Assembly: GCF_001542405.1 (NCBI RefSeq)
Contig: NZ_LNCD01000078.1
Location: 62,001-126,000, forward strand
Length of the DNA stretch: 64,000 bases
Direction of reading: 5' to 3'
Source of the DNA: Rhizobium altiplani
Lineage (GTDB): Bacteria; Pseudomonadota; Alphaproteobacteria; Rhizobiales; Rhizobiaceae
The notes under the pieces: generated by a model
What the model saw: only the letters and a program-made list of their open reading frames with translations
What the model was told of the DNA's origin: nothing
The model's database searches: none
Shown here: positions 16,348 to 26,974 of the stretch, one piece after another
Layout: each line of letters opens with the position of its first letter
Numbering within the stretch: position 1 is the stretch's first letter
Made by a program: the position numbers and the translations under genes

Positions 16348-17400
16348 ATGGCAGAGGAAGTCAACCAACAACGGCGGCGGTTCATGGGCGTGGCGGCACT
16401 GACCGTCGCAGCCGCACAATTAGGGGGCATCGGGACGAGCCTTGCCCAGGCGGCGACGCCGGCTGCTGCCCGCATTCCTGCCATCGCGCCAGGCACCAAC
16501 ACGTCGTTCGGCACAATCAAGCAGATCGATGCAGGCGTGCTTAACGTCGGCTACGCCGAACTTGGAGCGAGCGACGCGCCTCCGGTCATTCTCCTGCATG
16601 GCTGGCCGTATGACATCCACACCTATGTCGACGTCGCGCCGCTGCTGGCCGCCGCCGGCTATCGCGTTATCGTGCCTTATCTGCGTGGCTACGGCACTAC
16701 GCGTTTCCTCTCCGACAAGACGATGCGCAACGGTCAGCAGGCTGCGATTGCTGCCGATATCGTGGCGTTCATGGATGCCCTGAAGATCGAGAAGGCGCTG
16801 ATCGCCGGTTGCGATTGGGGCGCTCGGACGGCCGACATCATCGCGGCCCTTTGGCCGCAGCGCTGCAAGGCCCTGGTTTCCGTCAGCGGTTACCTCATTG
16901 GCAGCCAGGAAGCCAACAAGGCGCCGCTACCGCCGAAGGCGGAGCTAGCCTGGTGGTATCAGTTCTACTTCGCGACCGAACGCGGTCGCAAAGGCTATGA
17001 GCAATACCGGAGCGAGTTTGCCAAGCTCATCTGGCAACTCGCGTCCCCCAAGTGGAATTTCGACGACGCGACCTTCAACCGCAGCGCCGCCGCCTTTGAA
17101 AATCCCGATCACGTCGATATCACCATTCACAACTACCGCTGGCGTATCAGTGCGGCCAAGGGCGAGCGGAAGTATGACAAGTTCGAAGCACAGCTTGCCA
17201 AGTTCCCGGTTATCGGCGTGCCGACAATTACGTTAGAAGGTGACGCCAATGGTGCGCCTCATCCGCAGCCGGAGGCCTATGCCAAGAAGTTCTCGGGCAA
17301 GTATGAGCATCGGCTGATCACCGGCGGCATTGGTCACAATCTGCCGCAAGAAGCGCCTCAAGCCTTTGCACAGGCTGTGGTCGACGTCGACCGGTTCTGA
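16348..17400 (+). CDS. Tat-exported alpha/beta hydrolase (epoxide hydrolase/dehalogenase-like)
   Basis: 350-aa protein. Residues 9-35 are a twin-arginine signal (QRRRFMGVAAL, then a long Ala-rich hydrophobic stretch), so it is exported folded to the periplasm. The mature part is an alpha/beta hydrolase: oxyanion motif LLHGWPYD, nucleophile Asp156 in AGCDWGAR as in epoxide hydrolases and haloalkane dehalogenases, and His330 in GGIGHNLP. The substrate is unknown. GGAG is 7 nt before the chosen ATG; the 108-codon upstream frame covers intergenic repeats and is rejected. It is monocistronic and closed by a terminator at 17474. Confidence 0.87.
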   Translation: MAEEVNQQRRRFMGVAALTVAAAQLGGIGTSLAQAATPAAARIPAIAPGTNTSFGTIKQIDAGVLNVGYAELGASDAPPVILLHGWPYDIHTYVDVAPLLAAAGYRVIVPYLRGYGTTRFLSDKTMRNGQQAAIAADIVAFMDALKIEKALIAGCDWGARTADIIAALWPQRCKALVSVSGYLIGSQEANKAPLPPKAELAWWYQFYFATERGRKGYEQYRSEFAKLIWQLASPKWNFDDATFNRSAAAFENPDHVDITIHNYRWRISAAKGERKYDKFEAQLAKFPVIGVPTITLEGDANGAPHPQPEAYAKKFSGKYEHRLITGGIGHNLPQEAPQAFAQAVVDVDRF

Positions 17401-17473
17401 TCGCTCTACCGGTGGATGGCCGCGGCTTTTCCGGTTTGGCCTTTGGAATTTTGAACCTGGCGGAGAGCGTTTT

Positions 17474-17495
17474 CGGCGTTCACGCCGGGTTTTTT
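17474..17495 (+). terminator. Rho-independent terminator after the Tat hydrolase gene
   Basis: CGGCG (17474-17478), loop TTCA-type, CGCCG (17483-17487), then GGG and six T (17490-17495). It lies 74 nt beyond the stop codon on the plus strand. The remaining about 240 nt to the next gene show no CGATTAAATCG operator and nothing else recognisable. Confidence 0.75.
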
Positions 17496-17736
17496 CATGG
17501 GTACGCGTGTGAAGCGATCTCATCAGTCGCAATCTGCGTCCGGCAATTGGTTGAGATATCGGCCGTTCGCCTGCGGTTCGTATCGCAGTGTATCGGCCCC
17601 ACGTCTGTGGGGGAGTTGGTTACATTTCAGCGTGACGGCGAAACATTCCAGACACGTGCGGAGCGCCATCTGTGTTCGACCGCAAGCGAGGCAATCGGGC
17701 CTCGGCGGCGTCCATTTCGTCGAAAGGAAGAACAGT

Positions 17737-18153
17737 ATGAGTGAGAACCAGAAAGTCATCTACACTGGTAAGACACACACGACCGGCGGCCGCGATGGAG
17801 CATCGCACAGCTCCGACGGTCGCCTTGACGTCAAGCTGTCCTCGCCGGGCAGCACGGGGCAGGGGACGAACCCCGAGCAGCTTTTTGCCGCCGGCTGGTC
17901 GGCCTGCTTCATTGGCGCAATGGGCTTTGCCGCCGGCAACCTGAAGATCGCGCTTCCGGCCAACCTTGCGGTTGATACCGAGGTGGACCTTTGCAGCAGC
18001 ACCGGCGGCTACTCTCTTCAGGCACGCCTCAACGTCAGCCTGCCGGGCATTGATCAGGAAACTGCGCGGGCCATTGTCGACGCGGCACACCAGACCTGCC
18101 CGTATTCCAAGGCAACGCGCGGCAATATCAACGTCACCATAAACCTCGTCTGA
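17737..18153 (+). CDS. ohr: Ohr, organic hydroperoxide resistance protein (canonical copy)
   Basis: 138-aa OsmC/Ohr-family peroxidase with the full canonical active site: Arg19 (GGRDG), Glu47 in GTNPEQLF, peroxidatic Cys57 (GWSACF) and resolving Cys121 (QTCPYS), ending ATRGNINVTINLV. An additional Cys86 lies on a strand. AAAGGAAG is 6 nt before the ATG at 17737; longer upstream frames have no support. It is the second Ohr in the window, yet its upstream region lacks the OhrR-type operators found at 44 and 2608, so it is probably controlled differently. A strong terminator follows. Confidence 0.95.
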   Translation: MSENQKVIYTGKTHTTGGRDGASHSSDGRLDVKLSSPGSTGQGTNPEQLFAAGWSACFIGAMGFAAGNLKIALPANLAVDTEVDLCSSTGGYSLQARLNVSLPGIDQETARAIVDAAHQTCPYSKATRGNINVTINLV

Positions 18154-18203
18154 CGAGATAAGAAAAACGGTCCTCCCCGTCAGATCGGGTGTGTGATGTT
18201 GAG

Positions 18204-18234
18204 GAGCGGCAGCCGTCACGGCTGCCGCTCTTTG
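18204..18234. terminator. Strong terminator between ohr and the histidine kinase gene
   Basis: GAGCGGCAGCCG (18204-18215) and CGGCTGCCGCTC (18219-18230) form a perfect 12-bp stem with a 3-nt loop, followed by TTTGT on the plus strand. It separates two converging genes. Confidence 0.85.
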
Positions 18235-18260
18235 TATTGGAGAGCGTGCCCGGCGGCGGG

Positions 18261-19595
18261 TTAAGCCGCGGTTTTGTTGATGGCGATTTCCGCCACGAGG
18301 CCTCCGCCGTCGCGGTTGCGCAGCGTCAGCGACCCACCGATTGCCGCGGCCAGCTGCACGGCAATAGCAAGGCCAAGTCCGGTTCCGCCGGTGTCGCGAT
18401 TGCGCGACTGTTCCAGCCGGAAGAAAGGCTTGAGGACGGCTTCCAACTGATCATCCGGAATGCCGGGGCCGTGATCGAACACGCTGATCACGATGCCCTC
18501 ATCGGGGCGGCGTTTCACCTCGATCTCGGCGCTGCCGCCGAACTTCAGTGCATTGTCGATGAGGTTGGTCAGAACGCGCCTCAAGGCATGCGGCCGCGTC
18601 ATGATCGCGCCGCCGCTCATCTCCGTGATAGCAACGTCCTTGCCGGTGTCCTGGTAGTCGTAGACAAGGCTCTCGATGAACGAGGACAGGTCGATGCGCG
18701 AAGGTTTTTCGACATTGCCGTGGGCGCTACGAGCATAGGCGACACCTTCCTTGACGAGACGTTCGATCTCGCCGAGATCCTGCATCAACTTGTCCCGATC
18801 GCCGAAATCCTCGGCCATTTCTGCCCGGAGCTTCATGCGCGTGATCGGCGTCTGCAGATCATGCGATATGGCTGCAAGTATCTGGACGCGCTCCTCTAGA
18901 TATTGAGCGATGCGCTCGCGCATTGCGTTGAAGGCGGTTGCGGCATAGGCGACTTCGCTTGGTCCCGTCTCACTCAGGCGAAGGGCCTTCACGTTCGGAT
19001 CAAGTGTGTCAGCCGCTTTTGCGAGATTGACGAGAGGACGAATGGCCTGACGCACGGCAAACCAGCTGCAGAGGACCAACAAAGCCAGTTGCGCGGCGAG
19101 TACATAGGGCAGCCAGTCGGCGAGGGGCATGATGCCCGCGGGATTGACGTCTATCGTCAGGGGCGTTCCATCGCTGAGGGCGAGATGCGCCTGAAGGCGG
19201 AAATTCGGACCGGGGATGGTTTCGACCGTGATCGGAAATTTCGGCCCGATCGCCGCCCGTACCTTGGCGGCAAATTCGGTGCCGCGTGCATCGAGCGCCG
19301 GTTTTCCTGGCAGGCCCGGCCCCAGAACAAACCTGTAGCTTCCCCGGTCAAGGCGATCGAGCCAGTCGGCGCGCTCGTCTGGCGGGAGGCGATCGAGGAT
19401 GGCGATCGAGGTCGAAACATCGTTTTCGAGGGTGTTGAACATCACCGATCTGGCGGCCGTGTAGCGCTCGAAAAACAGCACGGTGAACGACATCGCATGG
19501 GCGACCGCCAGGCCCGCAAGCAGAATAAGAAATAGCCGCGCTCCGAGGGTGCGCGGCCACAGACGAAATCCATTCAGAAGGGCGTGCGTCGCCAT
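18261..19595 (-). CDS. Sensor histidine kinase of an OmpR-type two-component system
   Basis: 444-aa membrane kinase. A helix at about 19-42, a periplasmic sensing region at about 43-160 and a second helix at about 161-182 are followed by a HAMP domain, the phospho-acceptor His245 in AAISHDLQTPITRMKL, N-box NLIDNALKF, G-boxes DHGPGIPDD and GGTGLGLAIA. The sensor segment has no recognised domain. The ATG at 19595 overlaps the response-regulator stop by one base (TGATG), giving translational coupling. Signal unknown; neighbours (Ohr, DipZ-MsrA, Tat hydrolase) suggest envelope or redox stress (inference). Confidence 0.94.
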   Translation of the reverse strand: MATHALLNGFRLWPRTLGARLFLILLAGLAVAHAMSFTVLFFERYTAARSVMFNTLENDVSTSIAILDRLPPDERADWLDRLDRGSYRFVLGPGLPGKPALDARGTEFAAKVRAAIGPKFPITVETIPGPNFRLQAHLALSDGTPLTIDVNPAGIMPLADWLPYVLAAQLALLVLCSWFAVRQAIRPLVNLAKAADTLDPNVKALRLSETGPSEVAYAATAFNAMRERIAQYLEERVQILAAISHDLQTPITRMKLRAEMAEDFGDRDKLMQDLGEIERLVKEGVAYARSAHGNVEKPSRIDLSSFIESLVYDYQDTGKDVAITEMSGGAIMTRPHALRRVLTNLIDNALKFGGSAEIEVKRRPDEGIVISVFDHGPGIPDDQLEAVLKPFFRLEQSRNRDTGGTGLGLAIAVQLAAAIGGSLTLRNRDGGGLVAEIAINKTAA

Positions 19596-20332
19596 CAGCG
19601 GGCCTCGGTGATCTCGATCGGCATGGAGAAGACATAGCCTTCGCTGCGAACGGTCTTGATGTAGGTCGGTTCGCGGGCATCGTCGCCGAGCCGCTGGCGG
19701 ACACGACTGACCAGAAGGTCGATCGAACGGTCGAAAAGCTCGGCTTCGCGGCCTTGTGTCAGGTTGAGAAGCTGATCGCGGTTCAGCACCCGTTGGGGGT
19801 GGTCGATAAAGACGCGCAGCAGGCGATATTCGGCGCCGCTGAGTGCGATGACCGTCCCATCGGAATCGACAAGATGCCGTGCCGTCGTATCGAGCTTCCA
19901 CTTGCCGAAGCTCAGCAGCTGGCCGGCTTCCGACACCTGCAGATTGGGCGGCAGCATGCGGGTGCGCCGCAGCACGGCCTTGATGCGCGCCAACAATTCG
20001 CGTGCCGAAAATGGTTTGGCCAGGTAGTCGTCTGCGCCCATCTCGAGGCCGATGATGCGATCCATCTCGTCGGTGCGCGCTGTCAGCATGACGATCGGAA
20101 CGGCCTTGTGTCGTCCGGCCCGCAACTCGCGGCTCAGAACGAGGCCATCGTCGCCGGGCATCATGACATCGAGGATGATGAGATCGACCGAGTTCGCGTC
20201 GAGGAATGCGCGCATCTGCCGGCCGTCGGCGACGGCGGTGACACGCAGGCCGTTTTTCTTCAGGTAGCTCGACACGAGCTCCCTGATTTCGCGATCGTCA
20301 TCGACGATCAGGATGTGGTCGATGTGCTCCAT
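19595..20332 (-). CDS. OmpR-family response regulator
   Basis: 245-aa regulator: receiver domain with acidic pocket DDD (11-13), phospho-acceptor Asp55 (LIILDVMMPG), Thr84 (LTAR) and Lys106 (LAKPFS); then an OmpR/PhoB winged-helix domain at about 130-235 with the recognition region SIDLLVSRVRQRLGD. It is the first gene of the pair with the histidine kinase. A perfect inverted repeat 83-107 nt upstream is a candidate autoregulatory site. Targets are unknown. Confidence 0.95.
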   Translation of the reverse strand: MEHIDHILIVDDDREIRELVSSYLKKNGLRVTAVADGRQMRAFLDANSVDLIILDVMMPGDDGLVLSRELRAGRHKAVPIVMLTARTDEMDRIIGLEMGADDYLAKPFSARELLARIKAVLRRTRMLPPNLQVSEAGQLLSFGKWKLDTTARHLVDSDGTVIALSGAEYRLLRVFIDHPQRVLNRDQLLNLTQGREAELFDRSIDLLVSRVRQRLGDDAREPTYIKTVRSEGYVFSMPIEITEAR

Positions 20333-20781
20333 CGCGCGATCTCCATTATTGCACTGCTAGCGACGCCCCTGATGTATCCGCCGTATGTTTACGGCCCGCG
20401 GGCTTGCATGTCTCTGTATCCAACGGATCTTTGGATACATTGCGATACAATGTCCACACCTTGAATTCCTCCGATAAGTCATGGAAATCGTTTTGTTCAT
20501 TCCGATGGCATTGGGCCGGCAGCTGTCCGGTGACAAGCTGCTCGCGGCACGCCGTTCGCATTGAGATGACGGTCACGCCAGGGCGAACATTTCCGCGGTT
20601 CTGGGTGCGAGGGGCGCATTGCGCCTATGAGCAGCAGAGCAAACAATCTGGATCGCTCCACCCTTAGGCAGCCTCAAGCGTCCGATCGCTTTCTGCGACA
20701 AACACATCGAGAAATAAGGTACACCATTGATCGGCGGTGACTACATGTGCGAGAATCTACCTATAACCTGGGGGCCTGAGG
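20333..20781. other. 449-bp promoter region of the two-component system and the lipoprotein gene
   Basis: No gene is supported. It holds the palindrome at 20415-20439 plus flanking related half-sites: TGTATCC (20373-20379) and CGATACAAT (20443-20451). Beyond 20460 nothing recognisable was seen apart from ordinary sequence leading into the lipoprotein gene. Confidence 0.5.
20415..20439. promoter_or_regulatory. Perfect 9-bp inverted repeat, candidate response-regulator site
   Basis: TGTATCCAA (20415-20423) and TTGGATACA (20431-20439) are exact reverse complements with a 7-bp spacer. The dyad sits 83-107 nt before the response-regulator start. The dyad and the surrounding TGTATCC/GATACAA half-sites suggest a regulator-binding array; which protein binds is inferred. 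Confidence 0.6.
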
Positions 20782-21069
20782 ATGATCCAAATAGTAGCGG
20801 CGGCGATGATGGCAGTTCTTGTTGCGGGTTGCGCGGTCACGTCGGTTTCCTATTCGGGGGAAGGATATGCGCCTATTCCCGGCAGCATAACCTATGGCGG
20901 CCAGCCTCGAACGAAGCTGACGAAGGCGCCGATCGGCTCTTCGTTCCCCCATACGTTCACGGATCAAACGGGGCGTGAGGTCGAGGAGATCTATGTCATC
21001 CAGCCCGATCGAACTCTGCTTATAGTCCAGCGACACTATCGGCCGTTCTTGGCCTGGAGCAGAAGGTAA
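20782..21069 (+). CDS. Small predicted lipoprotein
   Basis: 95-aa protein with a short lipoprotein signal peptide ending in the lipobox Val-Ala-Gly-Cys17, followed by a Gly/Tyr/Pro-rich mature part (YGGQPRTKLTKAPIGSS) and a C-terminal strand-like region (EEIYVIQPDRTLLIVQRHYR). Cys17 would be acylated and carried to the envelope. I do not recognise the family. GGGG about 8 nt upstream may be the ribosome-binding site; an internal ATG at 20806 is an alternative. It is monocistronic. Confidence 0.65.
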   Translation: MIQIVAAAMMAVLVAGCAVTSVSYSGEGYAPIPGSITYGGQPRTKLTKAPIGSSFPHTFTDQTGREVEEIYVIQPDRTLLIVQRHYRPFLAWSRR

Positions 21070-21430
21070 GGCAGGGCTGAGAGCCCATGCCCCGATCGAC
21101 TCTCGGGAAAACTTTCGAGGTTCGTTTGGCGAATCCGGCTGGCTGCAGAAGATCAATCACGTCCGGATCGCGCCAGATAAGTCAATTTGCCCTTCGTCCT
21201 GGAATGCGTCGGCACCTCGACACCCACGACCTAAGGTACATTCCGGTACAAATCGACGCTCAACAAACACACACCGTATACACTCGGCCGCTCTAATCCG
21301 ACGCGATGTTGGGCAAGTCCAACGCGCGCGCAAACGCGCGGTTGCTCAACGCCGATTTCCAGTCTGGAAGATCGTCGACAGGGCAGCAGCCAAGGATGTA
21401 CCGGTGTTTGGAAGACCAGAGGGCAGGACG
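21070..21430. other. 361-bp intergenic region
   Basis: No coding region or RNA gene is supported. A direct repeat GGTACA-TTCC-GGTACA occurs at about 21235-21250. No terminator or operator could be assigned with confidence. Confidence 0.3.
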
Positions 21431-22399
21431 ATGGAAAAAGGCTTCTACATAGGCGTACTTGCCGCACTCTTCGCGGCTTTTGCCTTTTCGCTCAACTTCG
21501 TTGTGCCCTTCATAATTGGTGGCTATTCGACCTTTGATTTTGCCCTTGTCCGCCATGTAGCCTCCGCATTGGTCGGCTTGTGCATTCTGTTTTCGAATAA
21601 GGGGGCGGTACAATATCTCACGCTCCGAAACGTGCTTTCCGCGATCTGGCTCTCCTTCATTGGCTATGTCGGTTACTTCCTGACGGTAACGGGAGCTGCC
21701 ATTTTTGCGGGGCCAGTGATTGCTCCCGCCTTTCTTGGTCTGGTTCCAATCGCTCTGATGGTCATCGGCAATCAAAGGCAGGCATCATTGCCATGGCGGT
21801 TTCTGCTGATGCCCCTCATGTTGGTCCTGGTCGGTCTAATGTTGGTCAATGGTACGGTATTCACGGCCGAAGGATTGGATTCTGTCCGTTCAGTCTGGAT
21901 CGGCGTTCCATTGGCGCTTGCAGCGGTCGCGTTGTGGGTCTGGTTCGCGATTTCCAACCAGGCCGCACTGGCCGCCCGGCCTGACATGCCATCCGGTGTG
22001 TGGTCCGCTCTTATTCTCGTCGGTGGAGGCGTCTTGATGCTTGCCTTCTACCCGGCCGGAGCTGCAATGGGTCTCTTCCAGCTTCCCAAGCTCGGCTTCG
22101 GCTGGCATGCCGCCGGCTCGCTCTATGTTTGGGGCGCATCGTTCGCACTACTGGCAACGGTATGCGGCGTGTGGGCCTGGAACATTGCCTCAAGAAACTT
22201 GCCTGTCGCACTGGCCGCGCAATTGATCGTTTCGGAAACCGCGTTTGGTGTCATCGGCGGGCTGGCAGTCCATGCGCGATGGCCGAGCGCTGTAGAAACC
22301 GCAGGAGTCGCCATTCTTATTGCTGGGGTAGTCCTGTCAGTCCGGATCTTCTACGAAACACAGTTTCGACCGGGCAATCCGGTGCTGGCATCGGAGTGA
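21431..22399 (+). CDS. EamA/DMT-superfamily exporter
   Basis: 322-aa integral membrane protein with about ten hydrophobic helices arranged as two EamA repeats, typical of drug/metabolite transporters that export amino acids, metabolites or toxic compounds. The N-terminal MEKGFYIGVLAALFAAFAFS and the central LALAAVALWVWFAISNQAAL are characteristic membrane segments. The ATG at 21431 was chosen at the hydrophobic start, with AGGACG in front; an upstream in-frame start adds nine polar residues. Substrate unknown. Monocistronic. Confidence 0.88.
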   Translation: MEKGFYIGVLAALFAAFAFSLNFVVPFIIGGYSTFDFALVRHVASALVGLCILFSNKGAVQYLTLRNVLSAIWLSFIGYVGYFLTVTGAAIFAGPVIAPAFLGLVPIALMVIGNQRQASLPWRFLLMPLMLVLVGLMLVNGTVFTAEGLDSVRSVWIGVPLALAAVALWVWFAISNQAALAARPDMPSGVWSALILVGGGVLMLAFYPAGAAMGLFQLPKLGFGWHAAGSLYVWGASFALLATVCGVWAWNIASRNLPVALAAQLIVSETAFGVIGGLAVHARWPSAVETAGVAILIAGVVLSVRIFYETQFRPGNPVLASE

Positions 22400-22722
22400 G
22401 TGCTCTGCCGCCAGGTGGTCGACGCTCGCCCAAAAGACAGCTTCGGCCGGGATGCACCGCAAGCGGTCATTCGGCCGACAGGTATTGTCCGCAGCTTATT
22501 CCTTGCCTGAATCATTCAGCGGGTCGATGTTGTGGGAAAGTGTTCCGACCCCATGACAGCGGCGGCCGATATTAGTATCGAAGCATCGGGTAAGCCGGTA
22601 CAAGAAGTCTAAGCCTAGCGACGGTTGAGTATTCGGATGACCGATAACTCTATTTAGCGCCTCCGACCCATCTCAAAATTCTTCAAGGTCGCTTGGCGAA
22701 ATCGAACGGAACGGGGCGAGCG
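22400..22722. other. 323-bp intergenic region
   Basis: Contains nothing that can be assigned: no supported ORF, RNA gene or hairpin with a T tract. A possible TTG start for the permease lies at 22693. Confidence 0.3.
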
Positions 22723-24057
22723 ATGCGCGACACAAATGGCTATTTTCCGCGTTGGCGGCTGAAGACGGAGGGGCGCATTCTGCCCGACGAGCGGCTGCCC
22801 ACAGGGCAGACGATGGTGCTGGGCCTCCAGCATGTCGTGGCAATGTTCGGCTCAACGGTGCTTGCTCCGATAATCATGGGTTTCGACGCCAACGTCTCGA
22901 TCCTGTTTTCCGGCCTTTCGACGTTGATTTTCTTTGTCGCCGTGGGCGGGCGCGTACCGAGCTATCTCGGCTCGTCCTTCGCCTTCATCGGTCCCGTTCT
23001 TGCCGCGACGGGGGCGGTCGCCGGGGCACCCAACCCGAACATCGCGCTGGCGCTCGGTGGCATCATCGCCGCGGGTGCGATTTATGCGCTGATCGGCGTC
23101 GCGGTCGCGCTCGCCGGTCATCGCTGGATTGAACGGCTAATGCCACCAGTCCTCACCGGCGCAATCGTCGCCGCAATCGGGCTTGTGCTCGCGCCGATCG
23201 CCATATCCAGCGCCTCGGGCATTGGCCCTGCCAACCCTGAGGGCGACCAGCTCTCGCGCTGGGTCGCAATTCTGACGTTCGCCGCCGTCGGCCTGGTCGC
23301 GGTCTACGCGCCGGGCATTGCCCGCCGCCTGCCGATCCTTCTCGGCGGTGCGCTCGCCTATCTCGCCTATCTCTTTGTCGCGAACGGTTTGGGCCACGGC
23401 GCGCCGATCAATTTTTCCGGCGTCGCGGCGGCCCCTTGGTTCGGTTGGCCTCACTTCACGGCGCCGGTCTTTTCCGGCTCCGCGATCACGTTGATCGCCC
23501 CAGTCGTCGTTATCCTCATTGCCGAAAATCTTGGGCACATCAAAGCAATCGGAGCAATGACGGGGCGCAATCTCGACCCCTATCTCGGCCGTGCCTTCAT
23601 CGGCGACGGTATCGCGACCATGGTTTCGGGCGCCTTCGGCGGTACCGGCATGACGACCTATGCCGAAAACATGGGGGTGATGGCGGTAACGCGCATCTTC
23701 TCCACGCTCGTCTTCCTCGTTGCGGCCGCGGTCGCCATCCTGCTCGGGTTCTCGCCGAAATTCGGCGCCCTTATCCAGACGATCCCCGGACCTGTTATCG
23801 GCGGGCTTTCGATCGTCGTTTTTGGTCTCATCGCGGCGACTGCAGGCCGCATATGGGTCGAGAACAAGGTCGACTTCGCCGAGCCGCGCAACCTCATCAC
23901 GGTTGGCGTCGCGCTTGTGCTGGGTGCTGGCAACTTCAAGCTCGCGGTCGGGGGATTTACGCTTGACGGAATTGGTACCGCGACGATCGGAGCGATTATC
24001 CTCTACCACGCACTCGGATGGGCGAACCTGCCCAAGGGGTCAGAGCAGAACGCTTAG
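22723..24057 (+). CDS. NCS2 nucleobase:cation symporter (uracil/xanthine permease family)
   Basis: 444-aa membrane permease of the nucleobase-ascorbate (NCS2) family, importing uracil, xanthine or a related base with protons. About 12-14 membrane segments are visible. Family markers: GLQHVVAMFGSTVLAPIIMG near the N-terminus, YLGSSFAFIGPV, and the substrate-site region VVILIAENLGHIKAIG then FGGTGMTTYAENMGVMAVTR. The sequence is closest to the RutG-like branch (uracil), judged by eye. The ATG at 22723 with GGGGCGAG upstream is preferred over a TTG at 22693. No pyrimidine-catabolism gene is adjacent. Confidence 0.9.
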   Translation: MRDTNGYFPRWRLKTEGRILPDERLPTGQTMVLGLQHVVAMFGSTVLAPIIMGFDANVSILFSGLSTLIFFVAVGGRVPSYLGSSFAFIGPVLAATGAVAGAPNPNIALALGGIIAAGAIYALIGVAVALAGHRWIERLMPPVLTGAIVAAIGLVLAPIAISSASGIGPANPEGDQLSRWVAILTFAAVGLVAVYAPGIARRLPILLGGALAYLAYLFVANGLGHGAPINFSGVAAAPWFGWPHFTAPVFSGSAITLIAPVVVILIAENLGHIKAIGAMTGRNLDPYLGRAFIGDGIATMVSGAFGGTGMTTYAENMGVMAVTRIFSTLVFLVAAAVAILLGFSPKFGALIQTIPGPVIGGLSIVVFGLIAATAGRIWVENKVDFAEPRNLITVGVALVLGAGNFKLAVGGFTLDGIGTATIGAIILYHALGWANLPKGSEQNA

Positions 24058-24240
24058 CGCCCGTCGCCATCGCGCGGGACGAGTTCCCGCGCCTTTGCGT
24101 CCTGCTCTGCGCTCTGCCGGCTGCCACGAGGCAGCCATCGGAGGCGCGGCACGCAGAGATCAACGACCATGGAGTCGCGGTTCACCGGCGTGAGACCGAG
24201 TAGTGGCTCCAGGCCGGTCGAACCCGGCAAGAGTCTGCTG

Positions 24241-25032
24241 TCAGAGAGTGTCGATGACCCCACCGTCCACGCGAACGGACGCGCCCGTGGTCGCGGAAGC
24301 GAACGGCGACGCAAGATAGGTCACCAAGTTGGCGACTTCCTCGACGGTGGCGGCACGTTGAATGATCGAGCTGCTGCGATGCTGCTTCACGAAGGCGGCA
24401 GCGACCTCCTCCAGCGGCAGTCCGGTTCTAGCTTGCTCTTCGGCAAGCATCGTTTCTACGCCTTCGGAAAGCGTGGGCCCAGGGAGGACGGAGTTCACTG
24501 TGATGCCCGTGCCGGCCATGCGCTTGGCGAGACCACGGGCAACCGCGATGTCGGCGGTCTTGCTGACGCCATAGTGGATCATCTCGACTGGAATGTTGAA
24601 ACCGGATTCGGAGGCCAGGAATATCACGCGGCCCCAGTTTAACTTCTGCATGCCTGGGAGATAGGCGCGGGAGAGCCTGACGGTGGACATGACGTTGACC
24701 TGCCAGTGTCGATCCCAGACCTCGTCCTCGGCGTCGAAAAAGTCGATTGGCTGGAAGATGCCCGCGTTGTTAATCAGGATGTCTACCTGAGGAATTTGGG
24801 CGACAAGCGCTGCACACCCCTCGGCGGTTGAGAGGTCGGCGGCAGCAGACTTGACTTTGCCACCGGGACCTTCGCTCTTGAGCCGTGCGGCGGCCTTTGC
24901 GGTTTTGTCTTCGGACCGGCCGTTGACAACGACATCTGCTCCAGCCCTTGAAAGCTGGCGGGCAATTGCGTAGCCGATGCCTTCCGTTGATCCTGTGACC
25001 AGCGCCCTCTTACCAGTAAGATCAATTTGCAT
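24241..25032 (-). CDS. SDR family oxidoreductase
   Basis: 263-aa classical short-chain dehydrogenase: cofactor loop TGSTEGIG, NNAGIF, catalytic Ser in LASES, and Tyr-x3-Lys in HYGVSKTAD, all intact. C-terminal TTGASVRVDGGV is typical. The Arg in VVVNGRSEDK suggests NADPH preference (inference). GGGAGCGG lies before the ATG at 25032; a 33-codon upstream extension is rejected. Monocistronic. Substrate unknown. It contrasts with the SDR at 10269, which lacks Tyr. Confidence 0.93.
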   Translation of the reverse strand: MQIDLTGKRALVTGSTEGIGYAIARQLSRAGADVVVNGRSEDKTAKAAARLKSEGPGGKVKSAAADLSTAEGCAALVAQIPQVDILINNAGIFQPIDFFDAEDEVWDRHWQVNVMSTVRLSRAYLPGMQKLNWGRVIFLASESGFNIPVEMIHYGVSKTADIAVARGLAKRMAGTGITVNSVLPGPTLSEGVETMLAEEQARTGLPLEEVAAAFVKQHRSSSIIQRAATVEEVANLVTYLASPFASATTGASVRVDGGVIDTL

Positions 25033-25364
25033 TTTCCGCTCCCGTCGAGGTTGGATGACGAAACGTATAGTCAGTTCTGCAGTCTCGCAACGGTCTGACC
25101 GCCGAGGATCCGGCGATCTTTCACACAACATCGTCAGTCAGCACGAATGCGGCAACCTCCGGACCGAGGAGAAATCAGACCTTACGGCGTCGATCGCTTC
25201 ATAAAGGGCGGCCGGCGAATTCTCTCCTGCCAACACCCGATTCAACGGCAACACCCATCGCGGAACGGAACGCGTCCGCTTGGGGCGATCATTGGCAACT
25301 GACGGCTTTGCGCAGACAGCGGCCACCAGCGTACAACAATGGCTTGGACGGCAACCTGGCTCCG
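25033..25364. other. 332-bp intergenic region
   Basis: Holds the promoter side of the SDR gene and the 3' side of the CoA-transferase gene. A short minus-strand open frame here (25138-25404) overlaps the CoA-transferase end and has no coding features. Nothing else recognised. Confidence 0.3.
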
Positions 25365-26879
<1,515 letters not shown>

Positions 26880-26974
26880 CTAGCTGTCTGCGTGAACAGG
26901 CGGTTTGACCCGCATGAAGCGTTCCGCGCCTTGTCGCGCGCGGCGTCGATCAAGCGCCGGTCTAGTCGGCTCCA

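Noticed and set aside
17496..17736. OhrR-type operator upstream of the second ohr gene
   Set aside because: No CGATTAAATCG-like dyad or CGCATCC lead is present.
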